Positions 16,191 through 25,156 of a stretch of 64,000 nt of DNA are shown here, one piece after another (positions within the stretch are counted from its first letter, which is position 1; each line of letters opens with the position of its first letter). This DNA is from Thermophilibacter mediterraneus (lineage in GTDB: Bacteria; Actinomycetota; Coriobacteriia; Coriobacteriales; Atopobiaceae). The notes under the pieces were generated by a model. It ran no database searches. It had not been told where the DNA came from and saw only the letters and a program-made list of their open reading frames with translations. Location of the stretch: the NCBI RefSeq assembly GCF_900119385.1, contig NZ_FPKO01000008.1, positions 530,059-594,058 on the forward strand, written 5' to 3'. Both the position numbers and the translations under genes were made by a program.

Positions 16191-17237
16191 ATGGACATGA
16201 CGGGAGTTCGCCTGACCGAGCTCGTGGAGGCGGCCGGATGCGCGGCAAAGATCGCGCCGGGCGAGCTGGCGGGCGTGCTCGCCGGCCTCCCGCGCCTCGA
16301 GACCCCCCAGCTCGTCGTGGGGTTCGACGCCTCCGACGACGCGTGCGTGTGGGACCTCGGAGACGGGCGCGGCCTCGTCGCCACCACCGACTTCTTCCCG
16401 CCGATGGTCGACGACCCGTTCCTGTTCGGCCAGGTCGCGGCCGCCAACGCGCTCTCGGACGTCTACGCCATGGGAGGCTCCCCCGCGCTCGCGCTCAACC
16501 TCCTGTGCTTCCCCAACTGCATGGGCATCGAGGTCGCGGGGCAGATCCTCGCCGGCGGTGCCGAGGCCTGCCGGCGCGCGGGGTGCGTGGTGGCGGGCGG
16601 CCACTCGACCAACGACCACGAGCCCAAGTACGGCCTGGCCGTGACCGGCTTCGTGCGGCTCGACGAGCGGCTCGAGAACGGCGGCGCCCGCCCCGGAGAC
16701 CGCCTCGTGCTCACCAAGGCGCTCGGGACCGGCATCCTCACCACCGCGCGCAAGGGAGGGCTCCTGGACGAGGCCGGCCTCGCCGTCGCCACCAGCTCCA
16801 TGGCCACGCTCAACGAGGCCCCCATCCGCCTGTGCCGCGAGCTGGGCGTCTGGCCGCACGCCGCCACCGACGTCACGGGCTTCTCGCTCATGGGGCACGC
16901 CTGCGAGATGGCCGAGGCGAGCGGCGTCACGCTGGTCGTCGAGGCCGCCTCCGTCCCGCTCATGGCACGCGCCCGCGAGATGGCCGCGATGGGCCTCGTC
17001 CCCGCGGGCGCCTACCGCAACCGCGACTTCTTCGGCCCGCGCGTGGCGCTCGACGACGCGCTGCCGCTCGACCTCACCGACGTGCTCTTTGACCCGCAGA
17101 CCTCCGGGGGGCTGCTGCTCGCCATGGGCGAGAAGGACGCGGAGCGCCTGGCGGGCGCCCTGCGCGACGAGGGGCTCCCGGCGACGGTCATTGGCCACGC
17201 CGAGCCGCGCGGGGACACGTCCGTGGTCGTCTCCTAG
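16191..17237 (+). CDS. selD: Selenophosphate synthetase
   Basis: A 348-residue enzyme that makes selenophosphate from selenide and ATP. The catalytic C17 and K20 are in place (AGCAAK); the second Cys of the common GCGCK motif is Ala here. That position is not essential in the E. coli enzyme. ATP/metal motifs GFDASDDACV, ATTDFFPPMVDDP, GGHSTNDHEPKYG, TDVTGFSLMGH and DPQTSGGLL all follow. GGAGG lies 5 bp before the ATG at 16191. No selA, selB or tRNA-Sec is in the window. The many selenium-hydroxylase genes at 48-63 kb suggest its product feeds a labile selenium cofactor. Confidence 0.93.
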   Translation: MDMTGVRLTELVEAAGCAAKIAPGELAGVLAGLPRLETPQLVVGFDASDDACVWDLGDGRGLVATTDFFPPMVDDPFLFGQVAAANALSDVYAMGGSPALALNLLCFPNCMGIEVAGQILAGGAEACRRAGCVVAGGHSTNDHEPKYGLAVTGFVRLDERLENGGARPGDRLVLTKALGTGILTTARKGGLLDEAGLAVATSSMATLNEAPIRLCRELGVWPHAATDVTGFSLMGHACEMAEASGVTLVVEAASVPLMARAREMAAMGLVPAGAYRNRDFFGPRVALDDALPLDLTDVLFDPQTSGGLLLAMGEKDAERLAGALRDEGLPATVIGHAEPRGDTSVVVS

Positions 17238-17264
17238 GGGCCTCGACCGGGCGCGGGGCGGGGC

Positions 17265-18389
17265 CTAGCGCTCGTGGGCCCGCTCCGGCGCCGGCCCGAG
17301 GCCGTAGACGTCGTTGCGCAGGAGCCGATAGGCGACCGCTGCGAGGGGCACGCCCAGGAACATGCCGAGGATGCCGAAGGCGCCCCCGCCCACCGTCACC
17401 GCCGCGAGCACCCAGATGCCCGGGAGCCGGATCGAGGAGCCGACCACGTGCGGGTAGATGAGGTCGCCCTCGAGCTGCTGGAGCACCACGATGAAGACCA
17501 GGAAGACGAGCGCCTGCACCGGCGACTCCATCAGGATGAGAAACGCGCCGACGGCCCCGCTGAGCAGCGCCCCCACGATGGGGATGAGCGCCATGAACGC
17601 CGTGAGCGCACCGATCATCATCGCGTGGGGCAGGCCGAGGAGGGCCATGCCGACCGCGCAGAGGACGCCGAGGATCACGGCCTCGGTGCACTGTCCCACG
17701 AGGAAGCGGTGGAAGCACTCGTCGGCCACGCCGGCGACGTAGCGGACGCGAGCACGCACGCGCTCGCTCAGGTAGCGGTCCATCAGAAGGCCGAGCTGCA
17801 GCGAGAGCCGGCGCTTGTTGAGGAGCACGAACGCGGCGAACACCACCCCGAGGAAGAAGTTCGCGACGCCGGAGACGACCCCGCCCACGGCGCTCGCGAC
17901 CCCCTTGGCGGCGACGGAGAGGACGCTCTCGGCCGCCTCCCTCCACTCGATTCCCTCGAGGGTGGCCGCGAGCCCCTCCATGCGCTCGGGCGTGACGAGC
18001 CCCGACGACGCGAGCCAGTCGTAGAGCCACGCCGCGGCGTCCGGGAGCTCCGTCACGAGCAGGCGAACGCAGTCGACGAGCTGCGGGATGACGAGGCGTG
18101 CCACCGCGGCGACCACGAGCACGAGGACGAGCATCGCGGCGACCAGGCACGCGACGGGGCGGACGCGGGCGACGGGCCCCTCCGAGACGCCCGGGAGGAC
18201 GTGGCGCTCGAAGAAGCTCATGAGGATGTTGAGGGGGTACGCGACGCACAGCCCCAGCGCGAGCGGCGCCAGCGACGAGGCGAGCAGGCCCAGGAACCCC
18301 GAGATGACCGGCCAGTAGTAGATGCCCAGGTACACGGCAAACGCCGCGACGGCAACGGTGACGATCGTACGCGTGCTGGGCTGGGACAT
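17265..18389 (-). CDS. AI-2E family (PerM-like) membrane transporter
   Basis: A 374-residue polytopic membrane protein. It has two N-terminal helices (residues 8-25 and 30-55), one near 75-95, a soluble stretch with amphipathic helices, and four to five C-terminal helices including the family pattern LLGLPHAMMIGALTAFMALIPIVGA. The family was named for AI-2 export, but members also act as Na+/H+ antiporters, so the cargo is unknown. The ATG at 18389 has GAGGAG upstream. It is convergent with selD, with 27 bp between the stops. Confidence 0.85.
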   Translation of the reverse strand: MSQPSTRTIVTVAVAAFAVYLGIYYWPVISGFLGLLASSLAPLALGLCVAYPLNILMSFFERHVLPGVSEGPVARVRPVACLVAAMLVLVLVVAAVARLVIPQLVDCVRLLVTELPDAAAWLYDWLASSGLVTPERMEGLAATLEGIEWREAAESVLSVAAKGVASAVGGVVSGVANFFLGVVFAAFVLLNKRRLSLQLGLLMDRYLSERVRARVRYVAGVADECFHRFLVGQCTEAVILGVLCAVGMALLGLPHAMMIGALTAFMALIPIVGALLSGAVGAFLILMESPVQALVFLVFIVVLQQLEGDLIYPHVVGSSIRLPGIWVLAAVTVGGGAFGILGMFLGVPLAAVAYRLLRNDVYGLGPAPERAHER

Positions 18390-18602
18390 GGCGCTCCTCG
18401 GTTCTTCTCCGCGCTTCGGCGTGCAACAAGAAGACTGTACCCAAACTCCGTCGCGACGGACACGGCGCCCCCGCCGAGCCGCGACACGGGGGGCGACGAC
18501 CGTTAGCCCCTCGTTAGACTCCTCCCCCACCATGGAAGCCGTCACAGGGACGCGCGCGAGGCCCGGAGGCCGGGCACGCGCGCCGAAGAGAAAGGGAGAC
18601 CA

Positions 18603-19331
18603 ATGGGCTATCTGCTCGAGACGCGCGGGCTCACCAAGCGCTTCGGCCGGGGCGCGGGGGCGCAGGAGGCCGTCGCGGACGTGAGCCTGCACCTCCGCGC
18701 GGGGGAGGTGTACGGGCTTCTCGGCCCCAACGGGGCGGGCAAGTCGACCACGCTCAAGATGATCTGCGGGATGCTCCGACCGAGCGAGGGCCAGATCCTC
18801 CTCGCCGGGCGCGAGTGGCGCCGCGAGGACCTCTACGCCATCGGGAGCCTCATCGAGGAGGCGCCGCTCTACCCCAACCTCACCGCGCGCGAGAACCTGC
18901 GCGTGCGCACCACGCTGCTCGGCCTGCCGGAGTCGCGCGTCGACGAGGCGCTCGAGGCGGTCGGCCTCACCGACACCGGGCGCAAGCGCGCGGGGAGGTT
19001 CTCCATGGGCATGAGGCAGCGGCTCGGCCTCGCGCTCGCGCTTCTCGCCCGCCCGCGCCTGCTCGTGCTCGACGAGCCCACCAACGGCCTCGACCCCATC
19101 GGCATCGAGGAGCTGCGCGACCAGGTCCGCGGGTTCGCGGCGTCCGGCACCACCGTGCTCGTCTCGAGCCACATCCTCTCCGAGGTCCAGCAGATGGCCG
19201 ACTCCGTGGGCATCATCTACCGGGGCCGGCTCGCCTACGAGGACCGGCTGCGGCCGGGACAGGACCTCGAGGAGCTCTTCATGGGCATCTGCCGCGAGGG
19301 ACGGCGCGGGCGCGGGGAGGTGGCGGCATGA
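18603..19331 (+). CDS. Lantibiotic-immunity-type ABC ATPase (LanF-like)
   Basis: A 242-residue ATPase of the BcrA/LanF group. It has Walker A GPNGAGKST, signature FSMGMRQRLGLALAL and Walker B LLVLDEPTNGLDP, with the E-loop region 'IGSLIEEAPLYPNLTARENL' that marks lantibiotic protection transporters. It heads an operon of two permeases, a YxeA-like protein and a two-component system. Such transporters expel lantibiotics or bacitracin-like peptides from the membrane. AAAGGGAG precedes the ATG. No lantibiotic precursor or modification enzyme is nearby. Confidence 0.88.
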   Translation: MGYLLETRGLTKRFGRGAGAQEAVADVSLHLRAGEVYGLLGPNGAGKSTTLKMICGMLRPSEGQILLAGREWRREDLYAIGSLIEEAPLYPNLTARENLRVRTTLLGLPESRVDEALEAVGLTDTGRKRAGRFSMGMRQRLGLALALLARPRLLVLDEPTNGLDPIGIEELRDQVRGFAASGTTVLVSSHILSEVQQMADSVGIIYRGRLAYEDRLRPGQDLEELFMGICREGRRGRGEVAA

Positions 19332-20098
19332 GCGGCGAGAAGAACGGTCTGCTCGCGAGCCTGCGCGCCGAGGCGCTGAAGTCGCGCCACGCGGCCCCGG
19401 TGCGCCTGGCCGTCATCATGGCGCTCCCGATGCCGCTGCTGGGGGCGATGCCCTACCTGGGGCACCAGTCCTTCTCGGCGTGGAACTACTGGTACACGCT
19501 CTTCCTGCCCGTGACGCTCTCGCTCGTCGCGGCGTGCGTGGCGCAGGCCGACGCCCGAGTGCGGATGAGGGGCGTGCTGAGCCTGGGCGTGCCGCTCGCG
19601 CGCGCGTGGTGGGCCAAGGCGCTCTGGTGCCTGGCGCTGCTCGCCCTCTCCAACCTCGTGGTCTTCGCGGTCTACCTCGTCGGCTCCGCGTTCACGTCGC
19701 AGGGGCTCACGGCCGCGGGGACGCTCACCATGCTCTGCTGCGCGGGCGCGAACACGCTGACCGCCTCGTGGATGATTCCTGCCGGGCTCTTCCTCACGGC
19801 GCGCCTCGGGATGCTCGCGGGCATCTTCTGCCCGCTCTCCGTCCAGGTCGTCGGCGCGTTCGCGTGGTCCGTCATCCCGCTGCCGCAGCTCTTCCCTCCC
19901 TCCGCCACGACCGTGATCCCCACGAGCCTCATCCCGGTGCTGCCGAGCGGGGAGCCGCTCGCGGCCGACATGGCGCTCGGGGGCGCGCTCGCCGCGGACG
20001 GGGCGCTCACGGTCGCGGGGCTCGTCGTCTGCGCGCTCGCCTTCGTCGGGCTCACGGCGGCGACGGCCGCGTGGTTCGCCCGCTCCGAGGAGAGGTGA
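19328..20098 (+). CDS. Lantibiotic-immunity-type permease 1 (LanE-like)
   Basis: A 256-residue ABC-2 type permease with six predicted membrane helices, in the style of LanE/MutE subunits (SFSAWNYWYTLFLPVTLSL, then helices to the C-terminus). The start ATG overlaps the ATPase stop as ATGA, indicating translational coupling. It contains an in-frame GAGAAGAAC motif at the N-terminus (SGEKNG). It probably pairs with the next permease to form the membrane part of a LanFEG exporter. Confidence 0.85.
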   Translation: MSGEKNGLLASLRAEALKSRHAAPVRLAVIMALPMPLLGAMPYLGHQSFSAWNYWYTLFLPVTLSLVAACVAQADARVRMRGVLSLGVPLARAWWAKALWCLALLALSNLVVFAVYLVGSAFTSQGLTAAGTLTMLCCAGANTLTASWMIPAGLFLTARLGMLAGIFCPLSVQVVGAFAWSVIPLPQLFPPSATTVIPTSLIPVLPSGEPLAADMALGGALAADGALTVAGLVVCALAFVGLTAATAAWFARSEER

Positions 20099-20103
20099 TC
20101 GCC

Positions 20104-20919
20104 GTGGCCTCGACAGACGCCCGCGGGGGCATGCCCCGCATGACGCTCCCCCGCGCCCTGCGCTCCGAGCTGCTGCGCCTTACGCGCTCGCCGCTCGCGG
20201 CGGCCCACCTCGCCTGCGGCATCGCGGGGGGCGTCGCCTGCGGAGCGTACTTCTCGGTCGCCTCCTGGGACCCCGCGCTGGGAACCGACGCCTACGCCCA
20301 GTTCCTGGGCGCCCTCATGCCGCTCATGTCGGGGATCTCCTGCGGCCTCGCCGCCGACGAGGAGCGGAGGGCGGGACGGCTCGCGAACCTCACGGCGGTG
20401 CCCTCGCGCGGCAGGGCGGCCCTGGGCATGTGGCTCGCGCTCGCCCTCATGGGCGCCGGCGCGCTCGCCGTGGCGCTCGGCACCTTCGGGGGGATCCTCG
20501 CCGCCTCCGGCCGCCTTTCGCTCGGGGTCGCCCCGCTCCTGCGCGCCTGGGCGGGGGTTACCCTGGGAAGCCTCCCGCTCTACGCGCTCGAGCTCTCGTG
20601 CGCGCTGCTCCTCGGGCGCAACGCCACGATCGGGGCGGGCGCGGCGGGAACGCTCGTCGCGTTCCTCTCGGTGGGCGGGCTCGCGCACGGCCTCATGACC
20701 GGGGAGCTCACGGGGACGCTGGGAGGGCCGATCGGCTGGGTGCCGCTCGCGTGGCCGGCGCGCCTCGGGTCCCTCGGGGTCGAGTCGCTCATGGACCCGC
20801 CGCGGGCGTCGGGGCCCCTGCTGGGGGTCGCCCTCGCCAGCTCGGCGCTCTCGCTCGTTTCCGGGGCGGCCCTCGTCGCGTGGTTCAGCCGCTTCGAGGG
20901 TCGGAGGGACGATGCGTAG
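20104..20919 (+). CDS. Lantibiotic-immunity-type permease 2 (LanG-like)
   Basis: A 271-residue ABC-2 type permease with about six membrane helices, paralogous in plan to the upstream gene. I choose the GTG at 20104 because AGGAGAGG lies 8 bp upstream; a GTG at 20095 overlapping the previous stop is too close to that site. It overlaps the next gene by 8 bp. Together with the two genes upstream it forms a LanFEG set. Confidence 0.82.
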   Translation: MASTDARGGMPRMTLPRALRSELLRLTRSPLAAAHLACGIAGGVACGAYFSVASWDPALGTDAYAQFLGALMPLMSGISCGLAADEERRAGRLANLTAVPSRGRAALGMWLALALMGAGALAVALGTFGGILAASGRLSLGVAPLLRAWAGVTLGSLPLYALELSCALLLGRNATIGAGAAGTLVAFLSVGGLAHGLMTGELTGTLGGPIGWVPLAWPARLGSLGVESLMDPPRASGPLLGVALASSALSLVSGAALVAWFSRFEGRRDDA

Positions 20920-21316
20920 GCGGTCGGTCGCGGGTGGCGTCGCGGTCGTCCTGGTCGCGCTGGCGATCGGCGCCTGGTCCCACGCCGCGCTGCGCGACAG
21001 CGGCTGGGGCGCGGCCCTGCGCTCGGTCGCAGACCGCGTCCTCCCCAACCCGACCGTCACGATGTGGGCCCCCGCGCCCGCGCCGGGCAGCCACGTCAGC
21101 TCCTACGCCGACGCCACGGGGGCTGGGACCAACTACGTCTACCTGGTGGAGGCGCGCGACGCCGGGGGCGGGGCCCGCGAGCTCCAGCTCATCTTCTTCG
21201 GGCGGGAGTCGGACGGCGCCGGCTGGCTCGAGGTCGAGGCGCGGGGCGGCTCGGGCGTGCGCTACCGGCCGTGCGACGAGGCGGACGTGCCCGCGGCGGC
21301 GCGCGCGGGCTCGTAG
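20912..21316 (+). CDS. YxeA-like secreted small protein
   Basis: A 134-residue protein with an N-terminal signal anchor (residues 5-23) and a following small beta-rich domain. The pattern GTNYVYLVEARDAGGGARELQLIFFG, then GWLEVEARGGSGVRYRPCDEADVP, is that of the YxeA/DUF1093 family. That family is secreted and often encoded beside peptide-resistance ABC transporters. It overlaps the second permease gene, so it is part of the same operon. Its biochemical role is unknown. Confidence 0.7.
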   Translation: MRRRSVAGGVAVVLVALAIGAWSHAALRDSGWGAALRSVADRVLPNPTVTMWAPAPAPGSHVSSYADATGAGTNYVYLVEARDAGGGARELQLIFFGRESDGAGWLEVEARGGSGVRYRPCDEADVPAAARAGS

Positions 21317-21357
21317 GGCGCGCGTCGGGGCCCTCCCCGCCGGGACGTAGCCGGCCC

Positions 21358-21420
21358 GACCGCGCACACCTTGTCAATTGGCGCCCTCCTCTCCCCCAAA
21401 GAGGAGGGTGTGCGCGGTCG
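21358..21420. terminator. Nested hairpin between YxeA-like and regulator genes
   Basis: An outer stem (GACCGCGCACACC with GGTGTGCGCGGTC) encloses an inner stem (CCCTCCTC with GAGGAGGG). It lies 42 bp past the yxeA-like stop and about 85 bp before the response regulator. It may terminate the transporter transcript or tune read-through into the regulator genes. Confidence 0.6.
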
Positions 21421-21504
21421 AGCGGGGAAGACGCGTTACGGGTTCGTTAGAATTGGGCGCCAGACTGGGGAGAGCGGCATGCGGGAGGCGAGGAGAGGGG
21501 CACG

Positions 21505-22167
21505 ATGGCGCGCATCCTGGCGATAGACGACGAGCGGGCGATCCTGGACGCGCTCGCGCGGGTGCTCGGGCGCGACGGTCACGAGGTCGTGCGCGTCACG
21601 GAGCCCGAGGAGGTGCCGCAGATGGACCTCGCCCGCTACGACCTCGTGCTCTGCGACGTCATGATGCCGGGCATCGACGGCTTCGAGCTCGTGAGGCGCA
21701 TACGCCCCTCCTTTGACGGCCCCATCCTCTTCCTCACCGCGAGGGTGGCCGAGGAGGACGCCGTCACCGGCTACGGGCTGGGCGCGGACGACTACGTCCG
21801 CAAGCCCTTCGGCGCGGCCGAGCTGCGCGCCAAGGTCGCCGCCCACCTGCGCCGCGAGCGCCGCCCCCACGCCCACGCCCTCGTATTCGGCGACGTGCGC
21901 CTCGACCTCGGCGCGCGCGAGCTCCTGGTCAGGGACGAGGCGGTCGCGCTCTCCCCCACCGAGTACGCCATCTGCGAGCTGCTCGCCCGGCGCCCCGGGC
22001 AGGTCATGAGCCGCGCCCAGATTCGCGAGGAGGTCATGGGGTGGGACAGCGAGTCCGACGACGCCGCCATCTCCATGCAGGTCAGCCGCGCGCGCAGGAA
22101 GCTCGCGGCGGCGGGCGCCGACCCCATCGCGACCGTGTGGGGGATGGGGTACAAGTGGCGGCTCTAG
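21505..22167 (+). CDS. Response regulator (OmpR family), lantibiotic-type
   Basis: A 220-residue regulator with receiver phosphoacceptor D51 (VLCDVMMPGIDGF), conserved Lys in VRKPFG, and an OmpR winged helix ending TVWGMGYKWRL. The receiver and 'LSPTEYAICELLARRPGQVMSR' segment resemble NisR/SpaR-like regulators of lantibiotic immunity operons. The kinase gene follows within 17 bp. It probably controls the LanFEG-like operon immediately upstream. Confidence 0.88.
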   Translation: MARILAIDDERAILDALARVLGRDGHEVVRVTEPEEVPQMDLARYDLVLCDVMMPGIDGFELVRRIRPSFDGPILFLTARVAEEDAVTGYGLGADDYVRKPFGAAELRAKVAAHLRRERRPHAHALVFGDVRLDLGARELLVRDEAVALSPTEYAICELLARRPGQVMSRAQIREEVMGWDSESDDAAISMQVSRARRKLAAAGADPIATVWGMGYKWRL

Positions 22168-22184
22168 CGCCCGGGCGCGGCGGC

Positions 22185-23648
22185 ATGCCGCTCTCCGTCG
22201 TCATCGCGCGCTACTTCGCCTACGCCTTCGCCGCCGTCGCGACCGCGTGGCTGGTCGCGTTCGCCGCGCTCTCCGGCGCCATCGGCGCGGGCCACGTGTA
22301 CGAGGCGAGCTGGGGCCCCGCCAACGCGCGGGAGGTCGCGGAGTCCCTCGCGGGAAGGGGTGACATCGGCCCGGGGGACGTTCCCACCGCCTACGACTAC
22401 CTCGTCATCGACGAGGACGGGACCGTGCGGGCGACGGACGTCGGGGCGGCGCGCGAGGGGCGCGCGACCGAGGTCGCCGCCGAGGCCCTCGCGGAGGAGC
22501 CCGGGAGCGTGCTCGTGGAGGGCGGCGGCGGGGGCCTCACCTTCGCCTCCTTCCGGCTCGAGGCCGGGGGCGCCTGCGTCCTCGTCTCGGAGTACCTCCC
22601 GCAGTGGGTGTCGCGCGACCTTGCCGAGTCGCTCCCCAACCCGCAGAACCTCATGCTCGCGGCGGGCGCCGCGGGAAGCGCGCTCGCGCTCGCGCTCGTG
22701 GCGCGTCGGGCGAGCCGCGTGATCGGGCGCAAGATGGCGCCGCTCACCGAGGCGGCGGCGCGCGTGGGGCGCCAGGACCTCGACTTCTCCGTTGCGCGAA
22801 CCAACGTGCGCGAGGTCAACGAGGTGCTCGGGGCGATGGACGCCATGCGCGCCTCGCTCGCCGAGTCGCTCGAGGCCCGCTGGCGCTCCGAGCGCTCGCA
22901 GCGCGAGCAGGTGGCCTCGCTCGCCCACGACCTCAAGACGCCGCTCACGGTGCTGCGCGCCAACGCCGACTTCGTCGCCGAGGAGCTGGCCGACGGCGCG
23001 GCGCTGGACGGCCCTGCGCGAGCGGAGCTCGCGGACGCCGCGTGCGACATCGCGAGCGGGGTCGAGCGCCTCGACGGCTACGTGCGCCTGCTCATCGAGG
23101 CGTCGCGCGGGTCGGGGGCGCCGACGGTCGCCCCCGTGCGGCCGGGCGAGCTCTGCGCGCGGGTCGTGGCGGAGGCGGGCCCCGTCGCGCGGGCGGGCGG
23201 CGTCGAGCTCGAGGCGAGCGTCGAGGCGTCCGCCCAGACGGCGCCCGAGACGCCCCTCGACGACGACGCCGTGGCGCGCGCCGTGGCGAACCTCGTCACG
23301 AACGCCGTCGAGCACGCGCGCTCGACGGTCGGCGTCACGTGCCGCGTCGCGGGCGGGTCGCTGGTCGTCGAGGTCACCGACGACGGCCCGGGGTTCTCCC
23401 CCGCCGCCCTCGCCCACGGCTGCGAGCGGCTCTTCACGGACGACTCCTCGCGCTCGGCCCGGGACGGCGGGAGCCACTACGGCATCGGGCTCCACGCCGC
23501 CTCCGAGACCGCCCGAGCGCACGGTGGGTCGCTGCGCCTCGACAACCGCGAGGCGGGCGGGGCGCGCGCGACGATCAGCCTCCCCCTCTCCCGGGGCCCC
23601 GCGCCCGCGCGCGAGCGGGAGAGCGCCGCGACGGGACGGCGGCCCTGA
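22185..23648 (+). CDS. Sensor histidine kinase, lantibiotic-type
   Basis: A 487-residue kinase with two membrane helices (residues 9-33 and 153-173) flanking an extracellular domain of about 120 residues. A HAMP-like segment, the phosphoacceptor H248 (SLAHDLKTPLTVL) and an HATPase domain (NLVTNAVEHA, DDGPGFSP, YGIGLH) follow. This plan fits NisK/SpaK-like kinases. The ATG at 22185 is used; an in-frame GTG at 22155 would overlap the regulator gene and cannot be excluded. No strong ribosome site is seen for either. Confidence 0.87.
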   Translation: MPLSVVIARYFAYAFAAVATAWLVAFAALSGAIGAGHVYEASWGPANAREVAESLAGRGDIGPGDVPTAYDYLVIDEDGTVRATDVGAAREGRATEVAAEALAEEPGSVLVEGGGGGLTFASFRLEAGGACVLVSEYLPQWVSRDLAESLPNPQNLMLAAGAAGSALALALVARRASRVIGRKMAPLTEAAARVGRQDLDFSVARTNVREVNEVLGAMDAMRASLAESLEARWRSERSQREQVASLAHDLKTPLTVLRANADFVAEELADGAALDGPARAELADAACDIASGVERLDGYVRLLIEASRGSGAPTVAPVRPGELCARVVAEAGPVARAGGVELEASVEASAQTAPETPLDDDAVARAVANLVTNAVEHARSTVGVTCRVAGGSLVVEVTDDGPGFSPAALAHGCERLFTDDSSRSARDGGSHYGIGLHAASETARAHGGSLRLDNREAGGARATISLPLSRGPAPARERESAATGRRP

Positions 23649-23716
23649 CGCCGCGCGGCCCGGGTCCCGGGGCGCATGGGGTAGAATGCGGGGCAACGTC
23701 GAGAAAGGACATGCCC

Positions 23717-24262
23717 ATGAGAGCTCGATCCGCCAGCGGCGCGCTTCTCGCCGTCGCCCTCGCCCTGCCCCTCTCCGGCTGCCTCGGCCTGCCGACCCCC
23801 GGCGAGGTCGCCAGCCAAGCGGGCGAGGTCGCGAATGCGGCCGGCGAGCTCGCATCCCAGGCCGACGAGCTCGCATCCCAGGCGCTCGAGCTCGCCGACA
23901 CGCTCTCGGGAATCGACTACGGCAAGACGTCGCGCCTCGTCGTGCGCGACGCCGCGACGGGCGACGTCGTACGAGAGGTGACGGACCAGGCCGAGGTCGA
24001 GCAGGCCTTCGAGCCGCTCTCCGGAGTCAACGGCCTCGCGGGCGAGCCGGAGGCGGCGGCCGAGTACGTCATGGAGCTGTGGCAGCCCGAGACCCAGAAG
24101 GCCGGGCAGGACGCCGGCGACCTCGAGGACGTCAAGGTCCTCGAGCTCACCACGTACGAGGGGTCGTCGACCGTGACGATCGAGGTCTCCCTCATCGGGC
24201 TCACGCTCAACCTCGCCGCGTCCGACGAGACGGTGGGCGCGCTGCGCGGGCTCGCCGGGTAG
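23717..24262 (+). CDS. Lipoprotein with heptad-like repeats
   Basis: A 181-residue predicted lipoprotein with signal peptide and lipobox LSGC at residues 19-22. It then has repeated segments 'GEVA/GELASQADELASQALELADTL', which predict a helix. The C-terminal domain (residues 65-181) carries WQPETQKAGQDA and a beta-rich end. A shorter paralogue is encoded at 27529-28029, with the same second half. No function is known to me. Position after a lantibiotic-type kinase suggests a cell-surface role, perhaps LanI-like, but that is speculation. Confidence 0.75.
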   Translation: MRARSASGALLAVALALPLSGCLGLPTPGEVASQAGEVANAAGELASQADELASQALELADTLSGIDYGKTSRLVVRDAATGDVVREVTDQAEVEQAFEPLSGVNGLAGEPEAAAEYVMELWQPETQKAGQDAGDLEDVKVLELTTYEGSSTVTIEVSLIGLTLNLAASDETVGALRGLAG

Positions 24263-24293
24263 CGCCGGGCACCGTCAGGGAGACCCTCCGGGG

Positions 24294-24812
24294 TCAGTCG
24301 CGCCGCGCGGAGGCCTGTCGCAGGAGCTCCGCGAGGTTGCGCGAGAAGCGCTCGCGGTCCTCCTCCGTGAAGGCGGCGGGACCGCGCGTGCGCCCCCCGG
24401 CGCGGCGGACCCTCCCCTCCTCGTGGCGGATGAAGAGGTCCATGTCGATCGTCGCCCTCGAGTACACCCGCCCGCGCACGCCGATGGCCGCCGCTCCGCG
24501 CCCCAGCGCCATGCTCGCGAGCCCGATGTCCTGCGTGACCACCACGTCGCCCGGGCGCAGGCGCTCCACGATGGCAAAGTCCGCGCTGTCGGCGCCGACG
24601 GAGACTCCGAGGGCCTCGACCCAGAAGCCGGCGTGGGCCGCGTCGCGGCCGCGCGCGTGGGCGGCGTCGCGCGGGTCGTCGCGCCTGATGTGGCGCTCCA
24701 GGTTCTGCGTCGCGTTGCCGACGATGACGACGGGCACCCGGGCGCGCCGCGCGCAGGCGAGCGCCTCGCGCGTGACCGGGCAGGCGTCGGCGTCCAGGTA
24801 GAGCGTGTGCAT
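24294..24812 (-). CDS. YaiI/YqxD family protein
   Basis: A 172-residue member of the YaiI/YqxD (UPF0178) family, which has a PIN-like fold but no proven activity. The hallmark N-terminus LYLDADACPV is followed by VVIVGNATQNL, GDVVVTQDIGLASMAL and a C-terminal GPAAFTEEDRERF. I take the ATG at 24812, which directly precedes the fold and has GAGGAGG 11 bp upstream. An ATG at 24860 also has a good site and would add 16 residues including an EKN from a GAGAAGAAC motif. Confidence 0.82.
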   Translation of the reverse strand: MHTLYLDADACPVTREALACARRARVPVVIVGNATQNLERHIRRDDPRDAAHARGRDAAHAGFWVEALGVSVGADSADFAIVERLRPGDVVVTQDIGLASMALGRGAAAIGVRGRVYSRATIDMDLFIRHEEGRVRRAGGRTRGPAAFTEEDRERFSRNLAELLRQASARRD

Positions 24813-24937
24813 GCGGGCGATTGCCTCCTCGACGTTCTTCTCGGCAGCTCTTCTCGGCATGTCCCGACTCCTCGCAGTATACGGCGAGCCGCCATGCTCC
24901 GTAGTCGCAACGCTCCGACCGTGATCCGCTCGCCCGA

Positions 24938-25098
24938 GCCAGACGAACGGTTCGGCGCCGCATTCCGTGCGCGGGGCTCGGAGCAGCGGCGGGGGCCCAC
25001 GGATGCCCCGCGCCAAACGAACGGTTCGACGCCGCATTCCGTGCGCGGGGCTCGGAGCAGCGGAGGCGGCCCACGGATACCCCGAGCCAAACGAACGT
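24938..25098. repeat. 74-bp tandem repeat, 2.2 copies
   Basis: A 74-bp unit starts at 24938 and again at 25012, with a partial third unit at 25086. Units share GCCAAACGAACGGTTCG and CGCATTCCGTGCGCGGGGCT, with scattered differences. It fills the gap between the divergent YaiI and AlkD-like genes. No coding or known element type is evident. Confidence 0.85.
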
Positions 25099-25156
25099 CT
25101 CCATCGGGAGCCCGAGGGGCTACCATAAGTCTGCAGGACCAACGGGGGAGGCACGC

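Noticed and set aside
16191..17237. Selenocysteine codon in selD
   Set aside because: The catalytic position is an ordinary Cys codon and no in-frame TGA occurs.
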